Part shown: in pieces, positions 1-59,097 of the stretch
Layout of the letters: the number at the start of each line of letters is the position of its first letter
Numbering within the stretch: position 1 is the stretch's first letter
Assembly: GCA_018398815.1 (NCBI GenBank)
Contig: CM031620.1
Coordinates: forward strand, 59,529,055-59,593,054
Length of the DNA stretch: 64,000 nt
Direction: 5' to 3'
Source of the DNA: Conus ventricosus
Lineage: Eukaryota > Mollusca > Gastropoda > Neogastropoda > Conidae
Program-made: the position numbers and the translations under genes
The notes under the pieces: model-generated
Seen by the model: the letters and a program-made list of their open reading frames with translations, nothing else
What the model was told of the DNA's origin: nothing
The model's database searches: none

Positions 1-594
1 ACCTATAAACCATTGTTGACAGAAATGTACTTGTGTGTATGTATGTTTTCCCCCGTTACAGAGTGAGTGGCCTTTACATTCTGTGTGTGAGACATTATTG
101 TTACAGTGTTCCGTGTAAATTCTTCACTGGAGGCTCTCGTTATTGAAAATTAGGCTGAAACTATTTTTAGTATGCTAAAGAAGCATCAAGTCGGATACAT
201 GTAGGCCTACAGTCACTCCTAAACACGCGCTCCCTCTCTTCCGTGCCCATATTTTGTTAAGTCCACCACAAGCACACTTTCCTCTCATACATATATTCGT
301 ACATACTTGCACTCAAGATCTGCACTATCATACACAGACTGACGAACATACCTGCATGCACGCACGCACATACGCTGGTTTGATTACCACAATGTGTGAG
401 TGGAGTGATGTTCAAAAGCCAGATGTGTGCCTGAGTGAATGTGTGCTGGCATGCGTGTACACATTGTCACCTCGATCGATGGTTTTTTCACATTACCAAG
501 CATTTTGAAACAAACAATAAAGTTCATTCTCTTGCACGAAAACTCTGTTGCTGCTTATAAAAGAATACTATTCCAATCCGTCTAAAACATATGA
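1..594. other. 5' flank, no recognised feature
   Basis: AT-rich sequence with short CA-rich stretches. No open frame, RNA gene or repeat family could be recognised. Confidence 0.5.
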
Positions 595-611
595 CTTTCT
601 TAAATTCCGTA

Positions 612-955
612 CAACCTACGGCAAGGCTTTGTTCCTTCATAAAAAGCATGGGTCCATGCAGACCCACTACGTACGGCAAGGCTTTGTTCCTTCATAAAAA
701 GCATGCAGACCCACTACGTACGGCAAGGCTTTGTTCCTTCATAAAAAGCGTGGGTCCATGCGGACCCACGACGTACGGCAAGGCTTTGTTCCTTCATAAA
801 AAGCATGGGTCCATGCGGACCCACGACGTACGGCAAGGCTTTGTTCCTTCATAAAAAAGCATGGGTCCATGCGGACCCACAACGTACGGCAAGGGTTTGT
901 TCCTCCATAAAAAGCATGGGTCCATGCGGACCCACGATGTACGGCGCGCAAAATT
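612..955. repeat. 55-bp minisatellite with a hairpin in each unit
   Basis: About six to seven tandem units, with period near 55 bp (one of 47), each starting near TACGGCAAGGCTTTG. Each full unit contains the inverted repeat TGGGTCC-ATGC-GGACCCA, so it can fold into a 7-bp stem with a 4-base loop. Short open frames across it on both strands are repeat artefacts. Confidence 0.9.
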
Positions 956-2551
956 TTAGGCGACGTACGGGAAAGGTTTTAATATCACAGCTGTTCCAAA
1001 CCAGTATTTTATTGTGGATCATGCTGTTCTTGCTGGGATTTCTGGATGCAAAGTGTTTCCTTTGGCCATGTTAACCGCACGTTGGATCTTTTAGCATTTG
1101 GTTGTGTCTACATGTGTGCCTTCCCTGGGTTAGCACAGCTTTGTATGAACTCAGGACGTGTTCCACTGTTTGTGTGACCTGATGGATCAAGCACACAGAG
1201 TCATTCGATTTCCCATCATTTACCACATTTGAAATCGAGGGCGGGAAGTCATAAAAAGATCTGCAGCTGAAGATGAAGCTAATCTTCAGAGGAACCACAC
1301 GATATCCATTCCGGCTTTTTTCTTTCCTTCTTTTTTCTTCTTCTTTGCTTTCCTTCTTTTTCTGGTTGTTGTTGTTGGTGGTGGTGGGTTTTTTTTCTTT
1401 TTTTTTTCTTCTTTTTTTTTTGCTTGAGTTTTTTTTTCTTTTCTTAAACCACGTAGTCCATTGCCTCTGTTGGCCTTGCTGGACTGCCTGCTGGATTCCC
1501 TCGGCATCCTCTTCTTTCTCCAACATCTGTGGTACCAAGTCTGTCTTTGCTCTCCTTTTGCCTTTGAACACCACTTCATTTCTATCCCCAGTGCCTTTCT
1601 GTTGGTTTGTGCGTGCCCTGTTCTTTCCCTGATCTTGAGATTTTCCTTTACTATGTTCACTGTCCCCTGAATGTTCCATTTTCTTCCATCTTTAACTGGG
1701 TTGATTCTTTTTCCCCATTTCGTGTCTTTCAGAGAGTCATCATACCACCTTCCAAAAGACTCTTGGCTGGTGTCACTGCTGGAATGGCTTGGTGGGCTGC
1801 AAGGAACGTAAATGTTTCAGGTACTTTTCCTTTCCACAGAGAGAGGCTTCGTGGTTTCTTTGGCTGAAAATGATGAAGCAACTAACTCGGCTATCTGCTT
1901 GTGTGTGCTCCACCTTCATCGGTAGGAGAGACTTGCGTCGTCCATGACGGAGCTCAGAGATGGCATTCCGCATCCATTCCTGAGGTCTGCTGTACCTGAA
2001 AGGCTCGCGGTTGCTTTCCAACGGATCTCCATTGCCTGGCAACGAAAACGGTGCGGGAGAAGTCATCCAGTCCGTTGGTATATCAATTTTCAGACTGATG
2101 CCGATTGTGTTGTGTTCCGGTGAAGAACCATGCTGAGAAGCCATGAAAACACGTCTTCAGTTTTTCTTGGATGCTTTTTAGGAACGTGAGAAATCTCAAG
2201 GGCCAGTTGATTTACCTTTTGTGGAACTGATGCGCATGTATCGATCTACCAGATGGAGCCACAGCACATCCTGTCTCCTTCATAGACCTGTCCTTGTTTG
2301 GGGAACAGCTATAAGTCACAACTCGTGGGATTAAAACCCCATATCCAGATTTTTTTTCCCTCCCCATTCTCATCTTTGCTGGTTCTTCCGACATTGTATC
2401 TAAGGTCATCTCTACATCGAATGTCAACCGAGGAGTACCTGTTTATTTTTCATCGACTCATATATACAAGCAAAAAGATCAGTCGGCTGACTGAGCCCAG
2501 CCTGACTGTGATGGATGATACAGGTTTTAGGCAGGGTAGCCCGCTGTTATA
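956..2551. other. Unassigned region with minus-strand open frames
   Basis: Two minus-strand open frames (1071-1679 and 1773-2144) are separated by stops. The first is strongly Lys/Glu/Gln-rich, over a T-rich stretch at 1380-1440. Their composition is ordinary for coding sequence at 1773-2144, and they could be a decayed mobile-element ORF. I recognise no domain and assign no function. Confidence 0.3.

Positions 2552-2597
<46 letters not shown>
2552..2597. repeat. (TG)n microsatellite
   Basis: Near-perfect TG dinucleotide run. Confidence 0.95.
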
Positions 2598-2599
<2 letters not shown>

Positions 2600-3388
2600 A
2601 TATAAGAATAGTTTTGGTGATGTATGGTTAAATCAGGTGTGGGAAATGAAAATAAATGTATAGCAATATTTTGTCAAAGTTTGATTGATTGTCAATGGCA
2701 AATCTGGATTGACTACATTTACACTAGTAAAAGATTTACTATATATAGAACTTTTTGTTATAACCATGATGTTAAGCAATATTTAGAAATCAACATGGAT
2801 CAAAAACTAAACTGTATAACGACTAGGTTTAGACTGCGTTTATCTGATTCGAATGTACATCACTTTAGGTATAAATCTTGTAAGACTGCGATCTGGTGTG
2901 TCCATTATGCCAGATGTCTAAAGAAGGTGAACTACACTTCGCTCTTTGTTCCAAAGGCTGAAAGAAATTAGAGAAAGGTTTTGGAGCCTAAATATTATTA
3001 AGAACCTTGTTTATTTAAACTAAGTTTACAGATGGCATGAACCAAACCTGATGTTATACGCAATTTTTCGTTGTTTTGGTATAAGGCTTTTAAATATAGA
3101 GAAATAACTACTTCATACTGTTGCATGATATGATTGCTATAGTCGTTGTTAATGTACTTGTTTTGAATGGTATGATGAAGCAACTTTCGGAAGAGTAGGC
3201 CAGTTTGGCCGTTGGTATGGATGACACGTTACACATAGCATGTACTCTGCGTGAGAAATGGAAAGAATGAAGGAAGTAAGGAAAATGAGTGATCGATATT
3301 GAACGATACTGACTGGATGACACGGGAAACGACTGAATGAAGCGCCAGCTGGCAGCTCTTCAGTCGGCACTACCCAGGTAGGCAGCCC
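2598..3388. other. No recognised feature
   Basis: AT-rich single-copy-looking sequence; the short open frames lack recognisable domains or codon structure. Confidence 0.4.
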
Positions 3389-3485
3389 GTTGTGTAAACG
3401 AGTGTTGATTGTAAAGCGCTTAGAGCTTGGACTCTAGCCGAGAATAGGCGCTATATAAGTATTCATTTATTATTATTATTATTAA
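3389..3485 (+). mobile_element. SINE/LINE 3' tail ending in (ATT)n
   Basis: The block with TAAAGCGCTTAGAGC, then GGCGCTATATAAGTA and an (ATT)n run has the form of the conserved 3' tail shared by several animal SINEs and L2/CR1-type LINEs. Only the tail is visible; no tRNA-like head was found upstream. Confidence 0.6.
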
Positions 3486-3571
3486 GCATTTACCCCTTCA
3501 TGAGGGGCTGAACCCTATGTGAATAAATCATTATTCATTCATCCATTCATTCATTGTCTCTGTCTTATAGA

Positions 3572-3597
3572 GTGAGAGAGAGAGGGGAGGAAGAGAG

Positions 3598-3668
<71 letters not shown>
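3572..3668. repeat. (GA)n microsatellite
   Basis: GA dinucleotide run preceded by an interrupted purine tract. ATTC-type tetranucleotides lie just upstream at 3530-3555. Confidence 0.95.
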
Positions 3669-3673
<5 letters not shown>

Positions 3674-3994
3674 GCACACAATGTTATTGATTCTTCCCCA
3701 CAAAATACATATAGCCTACACTGATCCTTTTACACAGACGTTAAACTGAAGGGGCCTAGCTGGACTACTGTAGATAACAAGTCGGAGGGGACTCTGGCCT
3801 TGTCCTGAAGTCATCCAGGACAGCTTCGCAGGAAAAGCTTTTCTCTTTGGGGTCACTGCAGGCGTCAATCCTTTAATTCCCTGCTCCTTCACATGAGACT
3901 ATAAATCCAGATCCCGTGCGCCAACGCGGCATTGAACACACACACACGCACGCACACACAGACACAGACATCGGATCCGAAAGATCTTTCGCTG

Positions 3995-5745
3995 TCTTCT
4001 TCTTCTTCTTCTTCCTTTGAGTGTCCACAATCAACAATTTGATTTTTTTGACACTTTCACGGTGGGGCTCGCCCGGCGAAGAGGAGAAAAAAAAAAAAAA
4101 TTTTCAGAGCAGCAGTTGCACCCTGACTGGAAGGTGTCAAGAGTGGGTGCGGTCACAGACTCTGCTGACAACTCATTCCAGTCTCTAATTGTTCTAGGAA
4201 AGAATGAGTTCTGCCGATACTGTGTGCGGCACTGGATGGCAGAGTACTGTTTGTCATGTACTCTTCTTTGGTGGACCGGAGCTGGATGTAATTTGCTGTG
4301 GCTGACTGCAACCATGTTATTTTCGATCTTATACAGCATCGTCAGGCGTGCCATCTGCCGGCGTCGCTGAAGGGAGGGCCATCCCAGTCGAGAAATCATG
4401 CTATTTACACTTGAGGTGTTGTGGTAGCGGTTCAATGCGAAGCGAGCCGCCCTTCTCTGTATTGCTTCTATTCTGTCCACATTCCTCTGTGTATGGGGGT
4501 CCCACACAGAGCTGGCAATATTCCAAAAGGGGCCTGACAAATGTCAGGTAAGCCCTCTCTCTCAGCTCTGTGGGGGCAGCTTTTCAAGTTCCTACAAAGG
4601 AATCCCAACATCCTGTTTGCTCTCAAAGTGATGGCATCAATGTGAGTATCCCAGCTGATGTTCTTCTCAATGGTGACACCGAGATACTTGACTGATGACA
4701 GTGTCGAGTGTGTGTCCATCCCAGCTTGTACTGGTAGTGAAGGGGTCGCCGACTTCGGGTCACGGGAAGAACAGTACACTCCTGGATGAAAGACCATGTC
4801 CCAGCGCGATGGAGGTCCTCTTGTAGCTGGTCTTGGTTTTCGCGGGGATGTGATTACTCTATAAGCTGCAGTGTCGTCAGCGAACAGCCTACACGGTGAA
4901 GTCAGGCTCTCTGGGAGATCATTGATATATACAAGGAACAAGCAAGGTCCCAAAACTGATCCTTGTGGTACAACCTGACCTCACCCTGACATATTCTGAT
5001 TGGGCTCCCTCCCACTACAACTGCTTGACGTTCGGTTTGACAGAAATCCCTGATCCAGCGGTTTGACCTCACTCCCGATGCCGTAGTGGTGAAGCTTGTG
5101 TAAGAGGGGGACTGGATTTACCTTGTCAATGCCTTAGCAAAATTTCCATGACAAGGATGTCAGTCTGTCGACCTCACCCTGACATTCTGATTGGGCTCCC
5201 TCCACTACAACTGCTTGAGGTCGGTTTGACAGAAATCCCTTATCCAGGGGTTGACCTCACTCCCAAATGCCGTAGTGGTGAAGCTTGGTAAGAGGAGACT
5301 GTGATTTACCTTGTCAAATGCCTTAGCAAATTCCATGACAAGGATGTCCCAGTCTGTCGTCCCTCTTCCTGCTGTCTACCAAATGATCATTGAACTCCAG
5401 GAGCTGGGTCTCGCAGGATCGCTGTCTCCTGAATCCGTGCTGCCCGGGCTGGAGGATGTCGTTCCACTCAAGAAAGCTTCATCACAAAAGCTCACGATGG
5501 TGTTCTCCTGCAGTTTTCAAGAGATGAAGGTCAAGGAGACAGGCCGTAATTTGCTGGGTCGTAAGGGTCCCCCTTTTTTTTTGATTGGTACGACGAGCGC
5601 ATTGAACTTTGCACTCCCATCTTCAATGATTATGGTAAACGTGTTTGATAACACGGAACGAAAGTGACAGCCCGCTCGACAATTTTGAATCATCATTGAA
5701 CCCGACAATCTGCACATACCTGTTATCTGATATCAGATTTGTCGT
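3995..5745 (-). mobile_element. Non-LTR retrotransposon relic (reverse transcriptase)
   Basis: Read on the minus strand from 5717 down to about 4030, the sequence gives ordered reverse-transcriptase blocks: a KKGG...LRPVSLTFIS segment (5570-5520), the INDLPES and FADDT catalytic block (about 4920-4860), then SSVKYLGVTIEKNISW with ANRMLGFLCRN, and a C-terminal region with RRAARFALNRY and RDWNELSAE. This order is typical of jockey/CR1-type LINEs. The frame is broken by several one-base indels and by a tandem duplication at about 4970-5350. A CTT/GAA-rich run at 3998-4016 sits at the 3' end. It is 5' truncated: no endonuclease is visible. Confidence 0.88.
4970..5350. repeat. About 185-bp tandem duplication inside the LINE RT
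   Basis: The segment beginning CCTCACCCTGACAT at about 4977 recurs at about 5171. The copies align over about 185 bp, differing mostly by one-base gaps, and both contain TGCCGTAGTGGTGAAGCTTG. Confidence 0.85.
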
Positions 5746-5999
5746 GACTGCTCAGCTGACTGTTTTTCCCGCTATCATTTAGACATGGACTGTACCGCGA
5801 TACTGTGGACACACACGCACATGACCCTTGACAAGCTTTCGTTGATAATTTCCTGGTTACGGTGCAGGTTTTATACATGTTCGTAGGTTATTCCCCCCTT
5901 CACAACCTTTGCCCTCGCCCTGATTACTTTTATTTTCGCTAAGGCTGTGAACAGCTGTAGGACTGTCGTCTGTTTCGTGATTTCCCCTTACCTAATGTA
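5746..5999. other. Sequence upstream of AGMO exon 1
   Basis: No TATA element or other core promoter signal stands out. It could hold a 5' UTR or an intron preceding the first recognised coding exon. Confidence 0.35.
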
Positions 6000-52764
<46,765 letters not shown>

Positions 52765-52944
52765 TGTGTGTCGCTGCAGTCGCAGTGGAGACGGGCCCAG
52801 ACGGTTGGAGCGCCTAGCTCCCTGGGCATTACGACCGATGGAAGACATGGCTTTAGTTCTCTTGTTGCTTGCTGTAACAAAGGATGGCGTAGAATGCTGT
52901 ACAGAGAAAAGAAAACGGGCGATGACAAAATGTGTGGTGAAGCT

Positions 52945-53125
52945 GTTTTTTTCCATCCTAGACTGATGTAGAGTGATTATCTTTGAATGTGATGCTCCTT
53001 GAAAGGGGGCAGATTGATTTAGACTGTGTTTTTTCCATCCTAGACTGATGTAGAGTGATTATCTTTGGAATGTGATTGCTCCTTGAAAGGGGGGGGGGCA
53101 GTTTGATTTAGACTGTGTGTGTGTT
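52945..53125. repeat. About 82-bp tandem duplication in the presumed 3' UTR
   Basis: TTTTTTCCATCCTAGACTGA through GGGCAG(A/T)TTGATTTAGAC occurs at about 52946 and again at about 53030. The second copy has a longer G run. Confidence 0.92.
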
Positions 53126-53274
53126 TTCTTTTTCTCTTACTAATTGAACTCCAGATCTTTCCCATGCTTTCTTCACACTTACTTTTTTGGCAGTTATTTC
53201 TTATTTCTTTGAAGGATTAGTGTATCTGGTTATTTAATTATGCTTATTTGTAAATAGCTTGTATTTGAATTGTG

Positions 53275-53490
53275 GGAGGAGCTCATGGTCAAATGGTCAG
53301 AGCTTTTCCTGTGGAACAAATTGTTGTCAGTTCGAGCCACTAGCGGGGTGGAACCACTCGCAGGGTTGGATTTTCATTGGCTGAAAACCTTTTTTCTGTC
53401 CACCCAGCTGTAAATGAGTACCTGATTCAGTTCAGGGAGGGTTAAAGGCAGAGGAAGAAGAGGGATGGGCGTCGCCTTCCATCATGCTAT
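53275..53490 (+). mobile_element. tRNA-derived SINE
   Basis: A-box-like TGGTCAAATGGTCAGAGC (53286-53303) and B-box-like GTTCGAGCC (53331-53339) have near-tRNA spacing, as in RNA polymerase III promoters. The body ends with AAAGGCAGAGGAAGAAGAGG and GATGGGCGTCGCC. A minisatellite begins at its 3' end. Confidence 0.75.
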
Positions 53491-53800
53491 GACCTTGACA
53501 TGCTGAACCTCTGACAGTTCATGTCTCTACGCCAGTGGGCTATGACCTTGACATGCTGAACCTCTGACAGTTCACGGTCTCTACGGCCAGTGGGCTATAC
53601 CTTGACATGGTGAACCTCTGACAATTCACGGCCTCTACGGCCAGTGGGCTATGACCTTGACATGGTGAACCTCTGACAGTTCACGGCCTCTACAGCCAGT
53701 GGCTATGACCTTGACATGGTAACCTCTGACAGTTCACGGTCTCTACGCCATGGCTATGACCTTGACATGGTGAACCTTGACAATTCACGGCCAGTGGACT
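53488..53800. repeat. 60-bp minisatellite, about 5-6 copies
   Basis: Unit CTATGACCTTGACATGCTGA + ACCTCTGACAGTTCACGGTC + TCTACGGCCAGTGGG, eroding at its end. Confidence 0.93.
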
Positions 53801-54684
53801 GTGGGAACTGTCACTTTTTTTTTTTAACTCAAAATTTGAAGCAGAGATTTGTATTCTTCTTGCCATCTGTAGATCAATAGAACGTTATTTTTTATCATGT
53901 ATTTTGTTTTTCTGTTAAACTTTTGTATGAGGTTTTGTGATTATTTAGTTTTGCACTTACTTCGTGGAGCATGACAAACACTGAATCAAATGCTTTTGAT
54001 TTCTGCCTTATCTTGGATTCTTTTAATCATGATGATGATGATGATTGTATTCATTTCTGAATTAATGTTTCAGATATTACACAAACCTGTGATATTATCT
54101 GTGGTCAAAAGTTCACAGAGTGAGAAAGGAAACACATTATAAAAAAAAAAAAGAATGAATAGAAGTATGGACACTGTCCATAATGATGAGATGATGTCGA
54201 TAACTGATGGTGATATGTGCCGTGGAATGATTTCTGTAGGATTTGCTTTGATCAAACTGGGCTTTGGTTTCTTTGCTGGCATGTTTGGAATGGACTTTTG
54301 AATGAGACAAAAAGTGTGATGTTCAAATCTGCCACTTTTCTGACCAGGTCAAATGAGTTCAGAAATGTACAAATTGTGTAAAGACAGAAAATTGAAGACA
54401 ATGATGTCAGTACAACACTATGTTAATCTGACAGTAAATGGTTTCAGTCAGTCAGTCAGAAGACAATGACAGTGATTGGATTTTTGTAATTTGTTGTAAT
54501 TATTCAGGGATGCTAAACTATCCCCTTTTCAGCAGATATCCTGCTTTATTTCATCACAGATTTCTAAGTTTGCCTACCTTCATCCCGGAATATTTGGTCC
54601 CAAAACTTGTAAATTCTGAAAGAGGAAAAAAAAATTGAAAAAAAGGGAAGGAATTCTTCTTCTTATTGTTTTAAACCCTCTTAA
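53801..54684. other. No recognised feature
   Basis: AT-rich sequence downstream of AGMO. Confidence 0.4.
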
Positions 54685-55070
54685 GTACAGGTCAAAGTGG
54701 TTGACGCCGCCAGTCATGGCGGTGGATTGTGGGTTCAAGTCCCATGTAAGGCATTTATCGGGGATGTTTGTCATGGCGCTTTCAAGTCCCATGTAAGGCA
54801 TTTACCGGGGATGTTTGTCATTGTGCGTTCAAGTCCCATGTAAGGCATTTATTGGGGGTGTTTGTCATTTATCCTGTCCAGGTCCTGTTCTGAACTATGG
54901 TTGAGCATGGGTTCAGACTGGAGGACTCTGGACTGGCAAGGCACAGTGGAGTTTCTTCCCCTTGGTTGATGCGTCTCTTTAGAGTGTGGCTCAAATTTCT
55001 GGCCAACGCTGCCATGTCTGCAATCACTGGGCCTTGCTGATGCTGGGATGTTTTTCAGAAGAAAGTCTGG
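54685..55070 (+). mobile_element. tRNA-derived SINE with triplicated B-box segment
   Basis: A-box-like AGTGGTTGACGCCG at about 54698 and a canonical B box GGTTCAAGTCC at 54731. The segment TTCAAGTCCCATGTAAGGCA + TTTA is present three times (54733, 54780, 54828). The tail shares CTCAAATTTCTGG and the GCTGATGCTGGGAT-like end with the element at 14.5-14.7 kb. Confidence 0.72.
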
Positions 55071-55370
55071 AATTGCCAGGTAGTCTTCTTCCATCCCTGC
55101 CCCCCTTTTTCCCCCTGCCCTCCCCTCGCCCCCCCTCCCTCTCTCCTCCCCCCCCCCCCCCCCCCTTCTCACCTTTGTCTTTCACAACACAACCTGGGTA
55201 TGAAAGGATCAAAGAAGCTGATTGTCCTAGACATGAAAATAAACATGTATGTAGATATATGTCGTTTGATTTACTTCGAAACGCTTGTTGAATTGTATTG
55301 TTGGTATCAAGTAGGTTTGTGACAGGTGGGCAATAAAAAAGATGGAGTCGATTATTGCCCTTTAACTGTT
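55071..55370. other. C-rich tract, otherwise nothing
   Basis: C/T-rich stretch at 55095-55170; no gene recognised. Confidence 0.5.
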
Positions 55371-55374
55371 CTGT

Positions 55375-55790
55375 TTTCTGCTTTTCCTACCTTCTTTCCA
55401 TCTTCTCTTGTTCTTTCCTTCCTTCCCTCTTTCTCTCATTCTTTCTTTCTCCATTTGTTTCTTGTTTTTTTTTTTTCTTTGTTATCATCTTTTCCTCTTT
55501 CTTTCTTTCTTTCTTTCTGTCCGTTTGTCTTTCTCTCATTCTTTATTCTCCCATTTGCTTCTTTTTTTTTTTTTTTATCACCTTTCCCTCTTTCTTACTT
55601 TTTTTTTTCTTTCTGTTTGTTGTCTTTCTCTCATTCTTTCTATCTGTGCCTTTTCCTCCTTTTTTTTTTCTTTCGTTTTTTTCCCCCTTTTCCTTCTTTC
55701 TGTCTTTCATACTCTTTTGATTTCTTCCTTTCCCGCTTTCTTTTTCTAACTTTTGGCTTTATTTCGTTTTCCCTCTTATTTTTTTTACAT
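55375..55790. repeat. Pyrimidine-rich low-complexity region
   Basis: TTCC/TTTC/CTTT mixtures with locally recurring blocks of about 100 bp (TCTTTCTCTCATTCTTTCTT-type). Long Phe/Ser/Leu frames here are artefacts. Confidence 0.9.
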
Positions 55791-55964
55791 TACACATTGT
55801 TTAGTGCATGTTCACTCCATATTTCATTATCGTCTTTTGACACTGTACATGGTTTTCATGCCATTTCACTTCAGTTTTAAACCTTCCCAGGTTGGTTGGC
55901 TAGTTCAATTATTTTTAGTCTGTTCCATTATGTTGTTGATTTTAGACTCTACCGAAGTTTGAAT

Positions 55965-56137
55965 ATATTGTAGAGTCATCGGATGAATTGACAAAGGTGC
56001 ATATTGTAGAGTCATCGGATGAATTGACAAAGTGCATATTGTAGAGTCATCAGATGAATTGACAAAGTGCATTTTGTAGAGTCATCAGATGAATTGACAA
56101 AGTGCATATTGTAGAGTCATCAGATGAATTGACAAAG
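55965..56137. repeat. 35-bp minisatellite, 5 copies
   Basis: Unit GTAGAGTCATCGGATGAATT + GACAAAGTGCATATT. Confidence 0.95.
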
Positions 56138-56261
56138 TGTGTAAGCAGAGAAGTGTGGTTGGCTGTAGGAGGGATGGGGAGGGAAAGAGGATAACAGGAT
56201 AACAATTCTATTTGGCCAAAAGATGGAGAATTCATTTTCGACAGCACAGCAACCATATACC

Positions 56262-56342
56262 AGACAGCACACACACACACACACACAAAATCCTTAGTAA
56301 ATCAATCCCATCAGTAAAATATCTTCATGCAAGCACAAACAC

Positions 56343-56375
<33 letters not shown>

Positions 56376-56431
56376 CCACACACCCACACACCCACACACA
56401 CACACATCCACACACACACACACACACGCAC

Positions 56432-56509
<78 letters not shown>

Positions 56510-56510
56510 G
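56262..56510. repeat. (CA)n with internal poly-C
   Basis: CA runs flank a poly-C (56347-56362) and pass into CACACCC-type repeats. Confidence 0.95.
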
Positions 56511-57033
56511 TAGAAACACATGTGCGTGCGCACCTACAGTACACATCCACTCTCTTTAAAACATGGAACCTAAAATTACAAAAGAGCATCATCATCATTA
56601 AAAGCAAGCAACATACACTATTTAAATATATTCAGTTTAGATAAGATGATTGAAATAATAAATATGATTATTTAAGACCAGGTATCCCTCGATACATACG
56701 ATTTAGACACGCACACACTCACATGCGTGCGAAATGACTGACTGGATGATGCAAGAGATGACAGTCCAGTTTAGACCAGAATACTTGAAAAAAAAAGCTT
56801 TTTTATTTGTAGAAAAAATGAATATCGTAAATGGGTATTAAATTATCACCTATTTTGTCATGTTAACAAATGACTCATTATCTGAGCAGGGTTAGCGTGT
56901 CCAACACTTTTTCATTACGTTATTATTCAGTGTCTTTATAACATTTTGTACTTGTATTTTCTTGTGATGTCATGACATTATGATCATTTTTGAACAAAGT
57001 GTACAGTGGAAAGAAATGAAATTGATAAAAGAT
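56511..57033. other. No recognised feature
   Basis: AT-rich intergenic sequence. Confidence 0.4.
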
Positions 57034-57051
57034 GTTGTGTGTGTGTGGGTG

Positions 57052-57082
<31 letters not shown>

Positions 57083-57096
57083 TGTGTGTGTGTGTG
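57034..57096. repeat. (TG)n microsatellite
   Basis: TG run with two short interruptions. Confidence 0.95.
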
Positions 57097-57640
57097 ATGC
57101 AACCATGCAAAAAGAAACATACGAGAGAAAGAAAAAAGAAGAAGAGAGAGAGAGAGGGAGGAAGAAAGGGAGGCATAAAAAGGTGTGAAACGTACTCAAA
57201 TAACCGTCCATCTAACAAAGACATTCCATTCTTAGGGCAAAGAAAACGATGATGTGAACTCGAGCTCATGAATTCGTAAACACGAGAGAAAGAAGATTAA
57301 GAGTTCTGGAAGAAAAGAGAAAGAAGCAAAACTGAGAAGACCTCCAAAAGTACACGAAGAGCTAACAAAATGGATTGGCAGTTCCGCTGGAGATTCAGCT
57401 ACGTGAAAAGAACCGGCTTTAAACGAGAATCAACTTAGGAAAAAAAAGAGGAGTTACCTAGAAAGACTCGACCTTCAAAGTGCCAGTGTAGAGTTTCAGT
57501 TTCAGTGTGCCAGTGTAAACAATGAGAGACAACTAGAGAGCTGCTTTAGAAAGATGCTTAGCCGAGGGACATTGAGTCTCTAAAGAGGGATAGGAGAAAA
57601 CAAGATGCAAACCATATAAAACGTACTGAATACGCATGAG
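57097..57640. other. Purine-rich sequence without clear unit
   Basis: AGAGAAAGAAG-rich stretches resemble the flanks of the downstream satellites; no gene recognised. Confidence 0.4.
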
Positions 57641-57644
57641 CTAT

Positions 57645-58815
57645 TCCATAAAGAGGAAAACCCGTCTTGGGCTGGTGTAGCCGTTAGTAATGGCTATTCT
57701 GGTAAACATCGGCCATCATCTGTAACCTATAATGAACATACTTACAAGTTTTCAGAAAGATCGGCCAAGAACGTTCTGAGATTTTCCATAAAGAAGAAAC
57801 CATTGTGGGCCGTTAGTAACGGCTATAGCGCTAAACTAAAACATCGGGCATCATCCGTGACCCATAATGAACATACCTACTAATTTTCAGAAATATCGGC
57901 CACATACTTTCTAAGATATTCCATAAAGAAGAAAAACCGTTATGGGTCGTTATAGCCGTTAGTAACCTACACATTTTCAGAAAGATCGGCCAAGTACTTT
58001 CTGAGATATTCCATAAAAATGAAGAACCGTTACAGGCCGTTATAGCCGTTAGTAATGGCTATAACGGTAAAATAAAGCATCCGTCGCCCATAATAAACAT
58101 ACCCACAAATTTTCAGAAAGATCAGCGAAGTAGACATTTCATAAAGAAGAAAAACCGTTATAGCCGTTAGTAACGGCTACAATGGTAAAATAACACATCG
58201 GGTATCATCCGTGACCCATAATGAAGATACCTACACATTTTCAGAAGATCGGCCAAGTACTTTCTGATATATTCCGTAAAGAAGAAAAACCGTTATGGGC
58301 AGTTATAGCCGCTACTAAAACATTGGGCATCATCCGTGACCCATAATGAACATACGTACAAATTTTCGGAAAGATCGGCAATGTGCTTTCTGAAAGATTC
58401 CATAAAGAGAAAAACCGTTATGGGCCGTTATAGCCATTAGTAACGGCTATAACGCTAAACTAAAACATCGGGCATCATTCGTAACCTATTGTGAACATAC
58501 CTGCTAATTTTCACAAAGATCGGCAAAGTACTTTCTGAGATATTTCATAAAGAAGAAAAACCGTTACAGCCGTTACTAACGGCTATAACGGTAAACTAAA
58601 CATCGGGCATCATCCTTGACCCATAATGAACATACCTGCTAATGTTCACAAAGATCGGCCAAGTACTTTCTGAGATATTCCATAAAGAAGGAAAACAGTT
58701 ACAGGCTGTTACAGCCTTTAGTAACGGATATAACGGTAAAATAAAACATCGGGCATCATCCGTGACCCATAATGAAGATAGCTACGAATTTTCAGAAAGA
58801 TCGGCCCAGTAGTTT
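57645..58815. repeat. Diverged array, about 110-140 bp unit, 8-9 copies
   Basis: Each unit includes CATCGGGCATCATCCGTGAC, CCATAATGAACATACCTAC, TTTTCAGAAAGATCGGCCAA, GTACTTTCTGAGATATTCCA and AACCGTTATGGGCCGTTATA. GCCGTTAGTAACGGC within the unit is palindromic and could form a hairpin. Confidence 0.92.
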
Positions 58816-58845
58816 TGTCTGGAGCGAGTGGAACACATTTTGACC

Positions 58846-58872
58846 ACGGACGGACGGACGGACACACACACA

Positions 58873-58951
<79 letters not shown>
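58846..58951. repeat. GGAC, CACG and (CA)n compound microsatellite
   Basis: (ACGG)n then (CACG)n then (CA)n, directly after the last unit of the preceding array. Confidence 0.93.
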
Positions 58952-58953
<2 letters not shown>

Positions 58954-59097
58954 AGCATTTCGTCGTTCCCATTCTAAAGTACTCCCTGTTCTTTAAGAAC
59001 TGGGAGTACAAAAAGAGCTAGGTCAGGAAGAGCTACCTAGAAAGAGACGTAACCCAGAGACAACAATTCTGAAAAAAATAGAAGTAAGCTGGAAAGA

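Noticed and set aside
4017..4370. Plus-strand open frame over the LINE relic
   Set aside because: Antisense shadow of the reverse-transcriptase C-terminus on the minus strand.
53286..53340. Intact tRNA gene
   Set aside because: A and B boxes are present but no cloverleaf with a 7-bp acceptor stem could be drawn; fits a tRNA-derived SINE.
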